Assembly: GCA_034716535.1 (NCBI GenBank)
Contig: JAYEJW010000133.1
Span: 1-15,030 of the forward strand
DNA: 15,030 nucleotides
DNA from: JAYEJW01 sp034716535
GTDB lineage: Bacteria; Pseudomonadota; Gammaproteobacteria; Chromatiales; Chromatiaceae
Direction: 5' to 3'
Both the position numbers and the translations under genes were made by a program. The notes below the pieces were generated by a model. The model was not told the DNA's origin. It searched no databases and saw only the letters and a list, made by a program, of their open reading frames with translations. Below, piece after piece: positions 8,167 to 15,030 of this stretch. Positions within the stretch are counted from its first letter, which is position 1, and every line of letters starts with the position of its first letter.

Positions 8167-8602
8167 GTCCGGCATTAGCGCGCGATATACGTAGCCGCGG
8201 GTCGTTTGTGTGATGTCCCACGCCTCCTCCCAACAGGTTCCGTGTTCATCCGGGAGAGCCCGCATCAACTCGGTTACGGATGAATGTGCGGTGAACAGGC
8301 GCAGGTAGCTCACACCGTGCGGTCGCCGTAGCCGACAATCGGAAAATCGTATTGCTCGTCAAGGACCGCTCAACGAGAAACTCGATGGGTGAATAATGCA
8401 GGCGCTCGGCTAAGTGCTTGGCACATACCTGGTCAGTTTCCAGCATCCGATCAATGATGTGCTGCCGGCGAGCGGCGGCTGCATCCCAATACACGACGGT
8501 CAGGATCGTCCGGTTACCCGGAATGACAACAGAATACTTCAAAGGGTAATGAAACTTCTTACAAAAGCCGCTGCCTCGGGCGTTTGTTGACCTGGTTGCC
8601 AT
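8152..8602 (-). pseudogene. Unrecognised gene apparently broken by a frameshift, upstream of the receiver-phosphatase
   Basis: A coding-looking frame starts at ATG 8602, with AAGGA ten bases upstream, and reads well through RRQHIIDRMLETDQVCAKHL and HYSPIEFLVERSL. Its codon use resembles that of its neighbours. It then turns into low-quality sequence and stops at 8246. A second frame, open only from about 8358 on, reads YLRLFTAHSSVTEL, then CWEEAWDITQTTRGYVY, and ends naturally at TGA 8154-8152. Joining the two frames between about 8320 and 8358 gives a protein of about 150 residues. That makes this either a pseudogene with one indel, a sequencing error, or two unrelated short frames. I do not recognise the family. 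Position and direction fit the first gene of the leftward operon, 64 bases before the receiver-phosphatase. Confidence 0.4.
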
Positions 8603-8938
8603 GCGCTCGTAATCCTTACTTGAGAAACGCATCGGTTTTCGGTTTGAAGGAATGTCTCCTCTTGGGTATCCTCGCTATTTCTCTTGCCACTTACAACACC
8701 GGTTGGCCCGGAAAACACAGAATCGTGAACTTCGTCATAAAGATGTACACCACATGCCCTTTGAAAGTGTTTTAGCAACAAGAGAAGTAATGGTGTATCG
8801 GCCACTGTGAAGGGCGTCACATCTAGTCCTCTGATTGCTTGATTAGACAAGAAGAAAGAGGAACCCTAAGACGTCGTCGCGCATAAAGCGTTGGAAGCAG
8901 CGACCATACCCCATCTCTCTTCCCGGGAGCAAAGTGGC
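8603..8938. other. Divergent intergenic region between the two operons
   Basis: About 335 bases, noticeably richer in A/T than the flanking genes, with no convincing gene. Short open frames on both strands lack good starts or family features. It must hold the rightward promoter of the FIST/kinase pair and probably the leftward operon promoter. I could not find a clear sigma70 or sigma54 pair. The best candidate, TTGACC-17-TAATCC (8587-8615, rightward), has a poor -10 and overlaps the broken gene. Confidence 0.5.
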
Positions 8939-10081
8939 ATGAAAATCGCGACTTTTTCCTACCTGCAGGATCAGGGATGGTCCATCGCGCAGTTCCCGCC
9001 TTTAAATTCCCCGAACACGCTGGTGATGGTGTTTGGCGGGGCCGAGTTTTTCGAACACCTAGAGCCTTTTTCCGAGTTGGAGGCCATTTATCCGGACGCA
9101 AAGATCATCGGCTGTTCCACCTCGGGCGAAATCCTCGGGGCCTCAGTCCAGGATCACAGTCTGGTGGTCGCGGTCGTCAAGTTCGACCAAACGGAGATCA
9201 GGACGGCCACCGCACCCATGTTGGGCGCTAGTAACTCGCAGAATGCGGGCGAATCGCTTGCCGAGGCGCTTCCCGCTCCAGACCTGCGGGGAGTCTTCGT
9301 CCTGTCAGACGGGTTGCAGGTGAATGGCAGCGATTTGGTGAAGGGAATGAATTCGGTGCTTCCGAAACACGTCGTTATGACGGGCGGCCTCGCTGGCGAC
9401 GGCGATCGGTTCAGCCGGACCTGGATAATCAAGGATGGTAGGCCGCAAAGCGGTATCGTTTCCGCCGTAGGCTTTTACGGGCAGCATATTCGGATCGGTC
9501 ATGGCTCGAAGGGCGGGTGGGACATTTTTGGACCAGAGCGCGTCATAACTCGAGCCAAAGGCAATGTCCTTTACGAACTGGACGGAAAGCCCGCATTGGA
9601 CCTCTACAAGGCGTATCTTGGGGAAATGGCAGAAGGGCTGCCCGCAACCGGCTTGCGCTTTCCGCTTGCCCTTCGGGAGACTAAAGACGACGAAAAACAG
9701 CTTGTCAGAACGATACTGGCCGTCGACGAGAAGACCAAGTCGATGACATTCGCGGGCGACGTGCCAACGGGTTACCTGGCTCAGCTCATGCGCGCTAATT
9801 TCGATCACCTTGTAGATGGCGCAGAGGAAGCGGCCCTGATGACCAGAAATCGCGGCGGGAACGGAGCGGAGACACTTGCCATAGCCGTCAGCTGCGTCCG
9901 GCGCCGCATGGTTCTGGGTGAACGCACCGAGGACGAGGTCGAGGCTACGATGGAGATTCTGCCAAACGGAACCCGTCAGATTGGATTCTATTCTTACGGG
10001 GAATTATCTCCGTACGCCAGCGGCACCTGCGACCTGCACAACCAAACCATGACGCTGACCACGCTGCATGAGGCATGCTAG
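8939..10081 (+). CDS. FIST-domain sensory protein
   Basis: 380 residues from ATG 8939, which has GGGAGC about nine bases upstream; a TTG-initiated extension to 8891 is less likely. The FIST N domain (about 25-200) has the signature GCSTSGEI (58-65) and a GGLAGDGDRF motif. The FIST C domain (about 215-365) ends with the typical YGELSPYA and LHNQTMTLTTL motifs. FIST proteins are cytosolic and are thought to bind small ligands, possibly amino acids or their derivatives. They are usually encoded beside histidine kinases or methyl-accepting proteins. Its stop overlaps the kinase start by 7 bases (ATGCTAG), so the two are translationally coupled and probably form one sensory unit. The ligand is unknown. 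Confidence 0.93.
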   Translation: MKIATFSYLQDQGWSIAQFPPLNSPNTLVMVFGGAEFFEHLEPFSELEAIYPDAKIIGCSTSGEILGASVQDHSLVVAVVKFDQTEIRTATAPMLGASNSQNAGESLAEALPAPDLRGVFVLSDGLQVNGSDLVKGMNSVLPKHVVMTGGLAGDGDRFSRTWIIKDGRPQSGIVSAVGFYGQHIRIGHGSKGGWDIFGPERVITRAKGNVLYELDGKPALDLYKAYLGEMAEGLPATGLRFPLALRETKDDEKQLVRTILAVDEKTKSMTFAGDVPTGYLAQLMRANFDHLVDGAEEAALMTRNRGGNGAETLAIAVSCVRRRMVLGERTEDEVEATMEILPNGTRQIGFYSYGELSPYASGTCDLHNQTMTLTTLHEAC

Positions 10082-13000
10082 GCCGGCTTCTTAATCGTCA
10101 ACTGCGTAAGGCGGGGTTGACTGGGGATGCCCTGCCGACCGATCTGGACCTGTGGCGGCGCTTTCTTGAGCGAGTCAGCCGCGCCTACGAGGATTCAGAA
10201 CAGGAGCTCTACCTGATGGAGCGCTCCCTGGACAACAGCTCCAGGGAAATGCATCAACTTTACGAAGAACTCCAGAAGTCTTCGGAATCGCTCATCGCAG
10301 CGGAAAGAGACAAGCTCCAAGCCATCATCAGTGCCTTCACGGATGGCTTCATTGCCCTTGACCGGGAAGGCGCTGCGCTTTTTTTCAATCCTGTCGCCAG
10401 AGAGATCCTTGGGGAAAAGCATGCAATCGTCGGTGCACACGTATTCGAACATTTCCGCCTGCACCTGTCTCGGTTGATTCCCGGGCGCGTGGAGCCCGCA
10501 CAGGTTATTACCGCCCTTGGCGAGGGCGTCACAGTAAGGGATGAGGATGCCCGGCTCGTGCTTGGTCCGCAACAAGAGATCCCGGTGTCGGTGTTGATCT
10601 ATCCGATCCGGGAAGGCGGATCCACAAGCGCTATGGGTTGCATGTTTCGCGACATCAGAGAGCTGAAGGATTCGGAGCTGGCGCTCCAGCGTATGGCCAT
10701 GGCCGTGGAATCCAGTGGGGATGCCATTTACATAACCGACCCCGAAGGGATCATCCAATACGTAAATCGGTCGTTTACGCGCATTACAGGCTGGCGTGCG
10801 GAGGATGCCAAGGGGAACACGCCGAGGATCCTAAAAAGCGGCAGGAATCCGCCGGAGCTCTACAGGGATCTCTGGGACACGATCTCAAGCGGGAAGGAAT
10901 GGAAATCCCGTCTGATCAACCGTCGCAAGACATTCGCTAGTGGGAAAGACAAGGATGAATACTACTGGGCCCAGTGCTTCATCACGCCGATCTACGACGT
11001 CGATAAGAAGCTGGCCGGTTATGTCGCGAATCAACGCGACATCAATGCCGAGGTAGTGCAGGAGGAAAAGAGGATACTGCGTAGCGAGGCAGCCAACACC
11101 CGCGCCGCTGTTGCTGCGATACTTCACAGCGGCGCACCGCTTGATGAGCGCCTTCGCCGAACGGTGGAGTGCCTATTGGCGATGAGGAACCTGGTGCTTG
11201 AGCAAAGGGGCTGCGTCTTCCTGCGCACGGCAGCGGGCGACGCACTGAGACTTCATCTTATCTCAGGGGAGTTCAGCGACGAATTTCAACAGAAAGAACA
11301 GACCGTTCCCATTGGCCACTGCCTGTGCGGTCGGGCCGCTCGCGACGGTGAACTGATCGTATCCAACGACTGTTTCTGCGATCCACGCCACGAAACCCGC
11401 TTTTCCGATATGAGCCCACATGGGCACTACATCATCCCGTTGATGAATGGCGGCGAGAATCTCGGCGTCATCTGCCTTTATACGGATCCGAACCCTTCGC
11501 AGGATCCCATTCGCCTGGAGTTTTTTCGACACATCGGAGAAATGGTCAGTCTTGCTATTGTCGAATACCGTACCCGGCGGGCCGAGGCGGAGGCAAAAGA
11601 GGCGGCAATGGGTGCCGCTCGCGCCAGATCAGAGTTTCTGGCGAATATGAGCCACGAAATCCGAACGCCGATGAACGGTGTCCTCGGTATGCTGGAGTTG
11701 TTGGACAAGACGGGACTGGATCTTCAACAACGGGAGTTTCTTGGAACGGCCCGCAGCTCGGCCGAGAGCCTGTTGACCGTCATTAACGATATCCTCGATT
11801 TTTCCAAGATCGAGGCGGGCAAGCTGGACATGGAATACATCCCTTTCGATGTCCGGAACGTCGCAGAAGAAGTCACCAGCCTGTTCATTGCCGCGGCCCG
11901 CAACAAAGGGATGGAGCTCGCCTGCTTCGTTCCTCTGACGTTTCCCACCCGCGTAGTCGGCGACCCAACACGATTGCGTCAGGTACTGACCAATATTCTC
12001 GGCAATGCCGTGAAGTTCACGAACCAGGGTGAGGTGGTGCTAAAAGTGCAGTTGGACGGTGAGAGCGCGGCCAAGGTTCGTTTGCGGTTCGAAATCTGTG
12101 ACACGGGTATAGGGATGAGCAAGGAACAGCAGGGCCGTCTGTTTTCTCCGTTTATGCAGGCCGATGGCACAACCACGAGGCGTTACGGGGGAACGGGTCT
12201 TGGGCTTGCCATCTCGATGCGGCTCGTCGATCTCATGGGTGGCTCCATCTCAGTAAAGAGCAAGCCCGGCAAGGGATCTATATTCACCTGTACCGTAGAA
12301 TTTCATAGGGAGCAACAGCGCCAGGTAGTGCGGGGATGCGACGACCTTTCAGGACTGAGGGTGCTGGGAGTCGACGACAACCACACGAATTTGGAGATAC
12401 TCCGGCATTACCTCACCGAGTGGGGGGTCCGTTTCGACGGGGTCGATAACGGACAGGCCGCCTTGTGCAGGCTGCGTGAAGCGGTCGTTGTAAAAGAGCC
12501 ATTCCATGTCGCGCTACTGGACATGCAGATGCCCGAAATGGACGGCATGATGCTTGCCCGGTCGGTGCACGCAGACTCGGTGCTGAATGGAACCAAGCTG
12601 ATAATGATCAGCTCCGTAGGTCAGGACACCGAGGAACTGAAGCAGGCAGGGATCGAGATCTTCCTCAACAAGCCGCTGCGCCAGTCCACGCTCTATAATG
12701 CGTTGGTCGAAGTAACCGGGCAACAGGCGTCACCGTTGCTGGGTGGTTCCGTTGCTCCTGAGCATAAGGATCAGTCCAAGCTGGAGGGCAGTGTGTTGTT
12801 GGTGGAAGACAACCCGGTCAACCAACGGGTAGCATCAAAGATGCTCGAACGGCTGGGGCTTGCGGTCGATCACGCCGCGGACGGCTCGGAGGCGCTTGAG
12901 AAGCTAGAATCCAAACACTTTGACCTGGTCCTGATGGACTGTCAGATGCCCGTGATGGACGGATATGAAGCCACTTGGCGTATCAGACAACGGGAGGAAA

Positions 13001-13218
13001 ACAGTCCGCATACCCATGTCCCCGTATTAGCGATGACTGCCCACGCCATGAGTGGTGACCGCGAGAAATGTATCGCCTCCGGAATGGACGACTACCTTAG
13101 CAAGCCGATCAAGATGAGTACCCTTGAAGAGGTCCTGCAACGCTGGCTTCCCATGCGATCGGACGACGGAAGAGACAAACTCAACAGTCTCGCGGATGGT
13201 TTGAGTAACGGACGCTAG
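10075..13218 (+). CDS. Cytosolic hybrid histidine kinase, PAS-PAS-GAF-HisKA-HATPase-REC-REC
   Basis: 1047 residues without membrane segments. Order: coiled N-terminus (about 1-75), PAS (75-200), PAS (203-325), GAF (about 353-497), coiled linker, HisKA with the phosphorylated His527 in NMSHEIRTPMNG, and HATPase_c with N-box NAVKF (644-648), G1 DTGIGM (676-681) and G2 GGTGLGL (705-711). Two receivers follow: REC1 (D767/D768, phosphosite D816 in LLDMQMPEMDG) and REC2 (E911/D912, phosphosite D955 in LMDCQMPVMDG, K1010). Both receivers look functional. The arrangement recalls BarA, but the C-terminal Hpt domain is absent; a separate Hpt gene faces it just downstream. Sensing is probably via FIST, PAS and GAF in the cytosol. 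A likely target of the relay is the receiver-phosphatase of the divergent operon (inference). Confidence 0.95.
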   Translation: MLGRLLNRQLRKAGLTGDALPTDLDLWRRFLERVSRAYEDSEQELYLMERSLDNSSREMHQLYEELQKSSESLIAAERDKLQAIISAFTDGFIALDREGAALFFNPVAREILGEKHAIVGAHVFEHFRLHLSRLIPGRVEPAQVITALGEGVTVRDEDARLVLGPQQEIPVSVLIYPIREGGSTSAMGCMFRDIRELKDSELALQRMAMAVESSGDAIYITDPEGIIQYVNRSFTRITGWRAEDAKGNTPRILKSGRNPPELYRDLWDTISSGKEWKSRLINRRKTFASGKDKDEYYWAQCFITPIYDVDKKLAGYVANQRDINAEVVQEEKRILRSEAANTRAAVAAILHSGAPLDERLRRTVECLLAMRNLVLEQRGCVFLRTAAGDALRLHLISGEFSDEFQQKEQTVPIGHCLCGRAARDGELIVSNDCFCDPRHETRFSDMSPHGHYIIPLMNGGENLGVICLYTDPNPSQDPIRLEFFRHIGEMVSLAIVEYRTRRAEAEAKEAAMGAARARSEFLANMSHEIRTPMNGVLGMLELLDKTGLDLQQREFLGTARSSAESLLTVINDILDFSKIEAGKLDMEYIPFDVRNVAEEVTSLFIAAARNKGMELACFVPLTFPTRVVGDPTRLRQVLTNILGNAVKFTNQGEVVLKVQLDGESAAKVRLRFEICDTGIGMSKEQQGRLFSPFMQADGTTTRRYGGTGLGLAISMRLVDLMGGSISVKSKPGKGSIFTCTVEFHREQQRQVVRGCDDLSGLRVLGVDDNHTNLEILRHYLTEWGVRFDGVDNGQAALCRLREAVVVKEPFHVALLDMQMPEMDGMMLARSVHADSVLNGTKLIMISSVGQDTEELKQAGIEIFLNKPLRQSTLYNALVEVTGQQASPLLGGSVAPEHKDQSKLEGSVLLVEDNPVNQRVASKMLERLGLAVDHAADGSEALEKLESKHFDLVLMDCQMPVMDGYEATWRIRQREENSPHTHVPVLAMTAHAMSGDREKCIASGMDDYLSKPIKMSTLEEVLQRWLPMRSDDGRDKLNSLADGLSNGR

Positions 13219-13275
13219 TATCTCGTTCCACATTAATATACGGTTTTAGCAGAATAAGGTGGAACGAGGTACTAG
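13215..13275. terminator. Inverted repeat between convergent genes, possible bidirectional terminator
   Basis: Arms CTAGTATCTCGTTCCAC (13215-13231) and GTGGAACGAGGTACTAG (13259-13275) pair over 17 bases with one mismatch, around a 27-base AT-rich loop. The TAG stops of the kinase and of the Hpt gene both fall at the outer ends of the arms. The position suits a bidirectional terminator, but neither side has a strong T tract and the loop is long, so transcript stabilisation or a scar of inverted duplication are alternatives. Confidence 0.55.
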
Positions 13276-13658
13276 TTCTCATACATAAGCCGGGGTAGTT
13301 CCTCCTGAACCACCTTCCAGGCAGCAGTCGCTTGGGCGAAGAGGTCGTCTACGCCATCTTTATCCGTGTGACGCCCCTTTTTCTCCAGTTCACGCGCATA
13401 GCCGGAGAGGCGCATCAATCCCAAAGAGGCGGTAGTGGATTTCAGGCTGTGCGCTGGATTGATGAGGGCCTCGGTGTCGCCCGCGACGATGGCCCGCCCC
13501 ATCCCCTCCAGCAGCCGGGGCGCATCGGCCAGGAAAGTATCGACCAGGTCCCGCATTTCCTCTTCCATGATTTCGCACATATCGTTGAAGGTATCGAGGT
13601 CTATATGGGGGGGTCCCACATGAAGCTGGTGCGTCAGCGTTTGCGGAGAAGGAGTCAT
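13272..13658 (-). CDS. Stand-alone Hpt phosphotransfer protein
   Basis: 128 residues, all-alpha. The Hpt motif NPAHSLKSTTASLG (67-80) carries the phosphorylated His70 and Lys73, followed by a typical RLSGYARELEKKGR helix. Preceding helices include EEEMRDLVDTFLADAPRLL. There is no catalytic domain. It should shuttle phosphate between the last receiver of the adjacent hybrid kinase (D955), which lacks its own Hpt, and a downstream receiver, most plausibly D51 of the receiver-phosphatase. It is transcribed towards the kinase gene, so it needs its own promoter, presumably in 13659-14000. The ten bases before its ATG match those of the STAS gene exactly. Confidence 0.9.
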   Translation of the reverse strand: MTPSPQTLTHQLHVGPPHIDLDTFNDMCEIMEEEMRDLVDTFLADAPRLLEGMGRAIVAGDTEALINPAHSLKSTTASLGLMRLSGYARELEKKGRHTDKDGVDDLFAQATAAWKVVQEELPRLMYEN

Positions 13659-13668
13659 CGGGATTACC
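13656..13668 (-). promoter_or_regulatory. Translation leader GGTAATCCCGATG of the Hpt gene
   Basis: Identical to the STAS gene leader at 6789-6801 across the start codon and ten upstream bases; beyond that the two differ (ATAGG here, GAGGG there). The ribosome site here is weak (AGG about nine bases upstream). Confidence 0.4.
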
Positions 13669-14107
13669 TATCAGTCGGCCATGCCGTTGCTCGAGTCAGG
13701 CCCGTTCTGGTCGCTAGGCCAGGTGTTGACCACTTTGATTACAAGACGCTACCCTGTTCTTGCGAGATGTGTGCCAAAGAACGTCGCGAAGTGGTACGCG
13801 ATCCGAAAACCCCGATGTCTAGCGAAGATGCTTAGTAAGCGCCAATCAACATCCTGCGATCTGTGTCATGAAACAGCATCAGATGAAAGTGATAACCGCC
13901 TGTTTTAACAATAGACTTATGCGCTCTGATGGTGGTCAGGCGCGTGTCTGAATTCGCTACCCTTTGGTGGAATGAACCCAAAGACAGGGTAGACCGGTGA
14001 AACACTGGCCTTGGCGCGGGTCACCCTCTAGGTGTCAATTCATGACGTTTTTCGCTTGCTCCGCGCAACGGAAGAAGCAGAGAAGACTTTATCGGCAGGG
14101 GGCCGCT
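13669..14107. other. Non-coding or degenerate stretch between Hpt and GH100 genes
   Basis: About 440 bases with no convincing gene. One rightward frame ending at TAG 13833-13835 has a coding-like tail (CSCEMCAKERREVV) but no proper start: upstream it only continues as antisense of the Hpt gene. The part from about 13860 to 13935 is A/T-richer and may hold the Hpt promoter. Nothing else was recognised. Confidence 0.4.
13957..13992. repeat. Imperfect hairpin CTACCCT...AGGGTAG
   Basis: Arms at 13957-13963 and 13986-13992 pair over 7 bases, and TTGG (13964-13967) can add pairs with CCAA after a small bulge. It lies downstream of the leftward GH100 remnant and upstream of Hpt. It could act as a weak terminator for GH100 transcription, but no T tract follows. 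Confidence 0.3.
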
Positions 14108-14947
14108 TCAGCTGGTCATAGCGTCGGTGAACGCGAACAGATTGAACATCCCCAGGTTGGCTTTGTGTTCCATGATCTCCTGAGCGATCAGCAGGGCGGT
14201 CGCGGACCAGACCTGGAAGAAGTTCGCCCTCCGGCCGATTAGACTGCCCGTTTGTCCGTCGTAGTATTCTGGCCAATTCTCCACGCCGATGCGTTTGCTC
14301 ATGATGTGGATGGACTCCTTCGCCAAGTCAATCCTGCCCGTACGCAGCGCGGCGCCCACGAAGGGCCAAAGTAGCACTGGCCAATGTCCGCCGTTATGGT
14401 AGCTCCACGCAACATTCTTCGGATCCGAACCTGTTAGATGCATCCACTCTTTGCCGCTGACGGCGGGGTACACGATTTTCACCGGCATCTCCCCCATTAG
14501 TTTGTCCCAATGCAGCTCGAACAGGTTCATGATGCCCTGTGCCTCTTCATCGGAGGCCATGCCGAACAGAATAGCCAGCAGATTGCCCTGGGCGAAAAAA
14601 CGGAAATCGACCTGGCCCGGTCCTTGGTTGCCCACCAGATAGCCGGAACGCCCGTCCAGCCAGCCGTCCATCCAGTCCGGTATGCTCTCAGGATAGACAT
14701 TAAGGACGTTGTCCACCTCGATACCCAACTCCTCCCCTTTGAAGCGGTGAATTTCATTGAGATGTCTGCGGTCCACCCAATAGTGCTTGCGGACATAATT
14801 CCGTAATGCCTCGATGCGCACATCGAGGTTGTGTAATACGGCTAGCTCCGAATCAATGCATTGGAGCAGTTCCCGTGCAGTCAACAACATACCATAGTAA
14901 AGAGCCTGGATCTCCAGGGGGTGGCCATAGACCATACCATTACCCAC
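14108..14947 (-). pseudogene. GH100 alkaline/neutral invertase-like gene, 5'-truncated
   Basis: 279 residues remain, against about 450-480 for the family. The reading aligns with the C-terminal part of GH100 sucrose hydrolases: YGHPLEIQALYYG (7-19), YPESIPDWMDGW, GYLVGNQGPGQVDFRFFAQG, LTGSDPKNVAWSYHNGGHWP and NWPEYYDG, whose Glu227 corresponds to the catalytic Glu414 of Anabaena InvA. The N-terminal part, including the region of the catalytic Asp, is missing. Similarity stops just before MVYGHP, and an in-frame TGA lies at 14953-14951. None of the three frames of the 80 upstream bases resembles the missing GH100 segment. The only starts are GTG 14947 and ATG 14935. Intact, such an enzyme would cleave sucrose in the cytosol. 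As seen it should be inactive, unless a frameshift beyond the window restores it. Confidence 0.8.
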
Positions 14948-15008
14948 ATCTCAGCGGGGACAGAGTCGCCCTGGGCTGGACACACGGAGCCGCGTCTGTT
15001 GAAATGCA

Positions 15009-15030
15009 GCCCCATCACAACTGATGGGGC
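15009..15030. repeat. Perfect 9-bp hairpin at the right window edge
   Basis: GCCCCATCA (15009-15017), CAAC loop, TGATGGGGC (15022-15030). The arms may extend beyond the window. It lies about 60 bases upstream of the point where the GH100 gene loses similarity, so it could belong to an inserted element or be a terminator of a gene to the right. No T tract is visible on the minus strand. Confidence 0.5.

Noticed and set aside
8584..8775. Rightward open frame of 63 codons with a hydrophobic stretch
   Set aside because: No ribosome site, no recognisable family, and it overlaps the putative broken gene on the other strand.
8539..8850. Leftward open frame of 103 codons in the divergent gap
   Set aside because: Needs a TTG start, has no ribosome site and no domain, and the base composition there is intergenic-like.
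13332..13835. Rightward open frame of 167 codons as a whole gene
   Set aside because: Its first two thirds are antisense of the Hpt gene; only the tail after 13725 looks coding, and that is noted separately.
1..15030. tRNA, rRNA, CRISPR array, intact insertion sequence
   Set aside because: No cloverleaf-like sequence, regularly spaced repeats or transposase frames were seen by eye on either strand.

Overview
The window looks like a piece of a moderately GC-rich Gram-negative proteobacterial chromosome, most probably gammaproteobacterial. I base this on gene style (lipoprotein lipobox, FIST and BarA-like hybrid kinase, SpoIIE-type phosphatase with STAS partner, cellulose-synthase-like glycosyltransferase), not on a marker gene, so the assignment is an inference. 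No rRNA, tRNA, CRISPR array or intact mobile element was seen.

Layout. Positions 1-8087 hold one long leftward (minus-strand) operon. In transcription order it encodes a receiver-PP2C phosphatase (8087-6849), a STAS anti-anti-sigma-type protein (6791-6456), a sugar nucleotidyltransferase with a beta-helix tail (6417-5248), an RsbW-like HATPase (5201-4761), a lipoprotein GH2 glycosidase (4751-2505), an exported GH9 glucanase (2518-821) and a cellulose-synthase-like GT2 membrane glycosyltransferase (808 to beyond the left edge). Gaps are 57, 38, 46, 9, -14 and 12 bases. A probable broken gene (8602-8152) lies just upstream in the same direction. After an AT-richer divergent gap, two rightward genes follow: a FIST-domain sensor protein (8939-10081) overlapping a 1047-residue PAS-PAS-GAF-HisKA-HATPase-REC-REC hybrid kinase (10075-13218). 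A stand-alone Hpt protein (13658-13272, minus) converges on the kinase across a 17-base inverted repeat that contains both stop codons. About 450 bases without a convincing gene follow. The right end holds the C-terminal part of a GH100 invertase-like gene (14947-14108, minus) cut off at its 5' side.

How they may work together (inference). The FIST protein and cytosolic kinase would sense a small ligand. Phosphate would pass from kinase His527 through receiver Asp955 to Hpt His70, then to Asp51 of the receiver-phosphatase. The phosphatase would dephosphorylate the STAS protein, whose partner kinase is the HATPase. This gives a complete phosphorelay feeding a complete partner switch. The switch genes are interleaved with genes that make a nucleotide sugar, polymerise a beta-glucan-like polysaccharide and trim it. 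No sigma factor is present in the window, so the final output of the switch is open: a distant sigma/anti-sigma pair, or direct control of the polysaccharide machinery.
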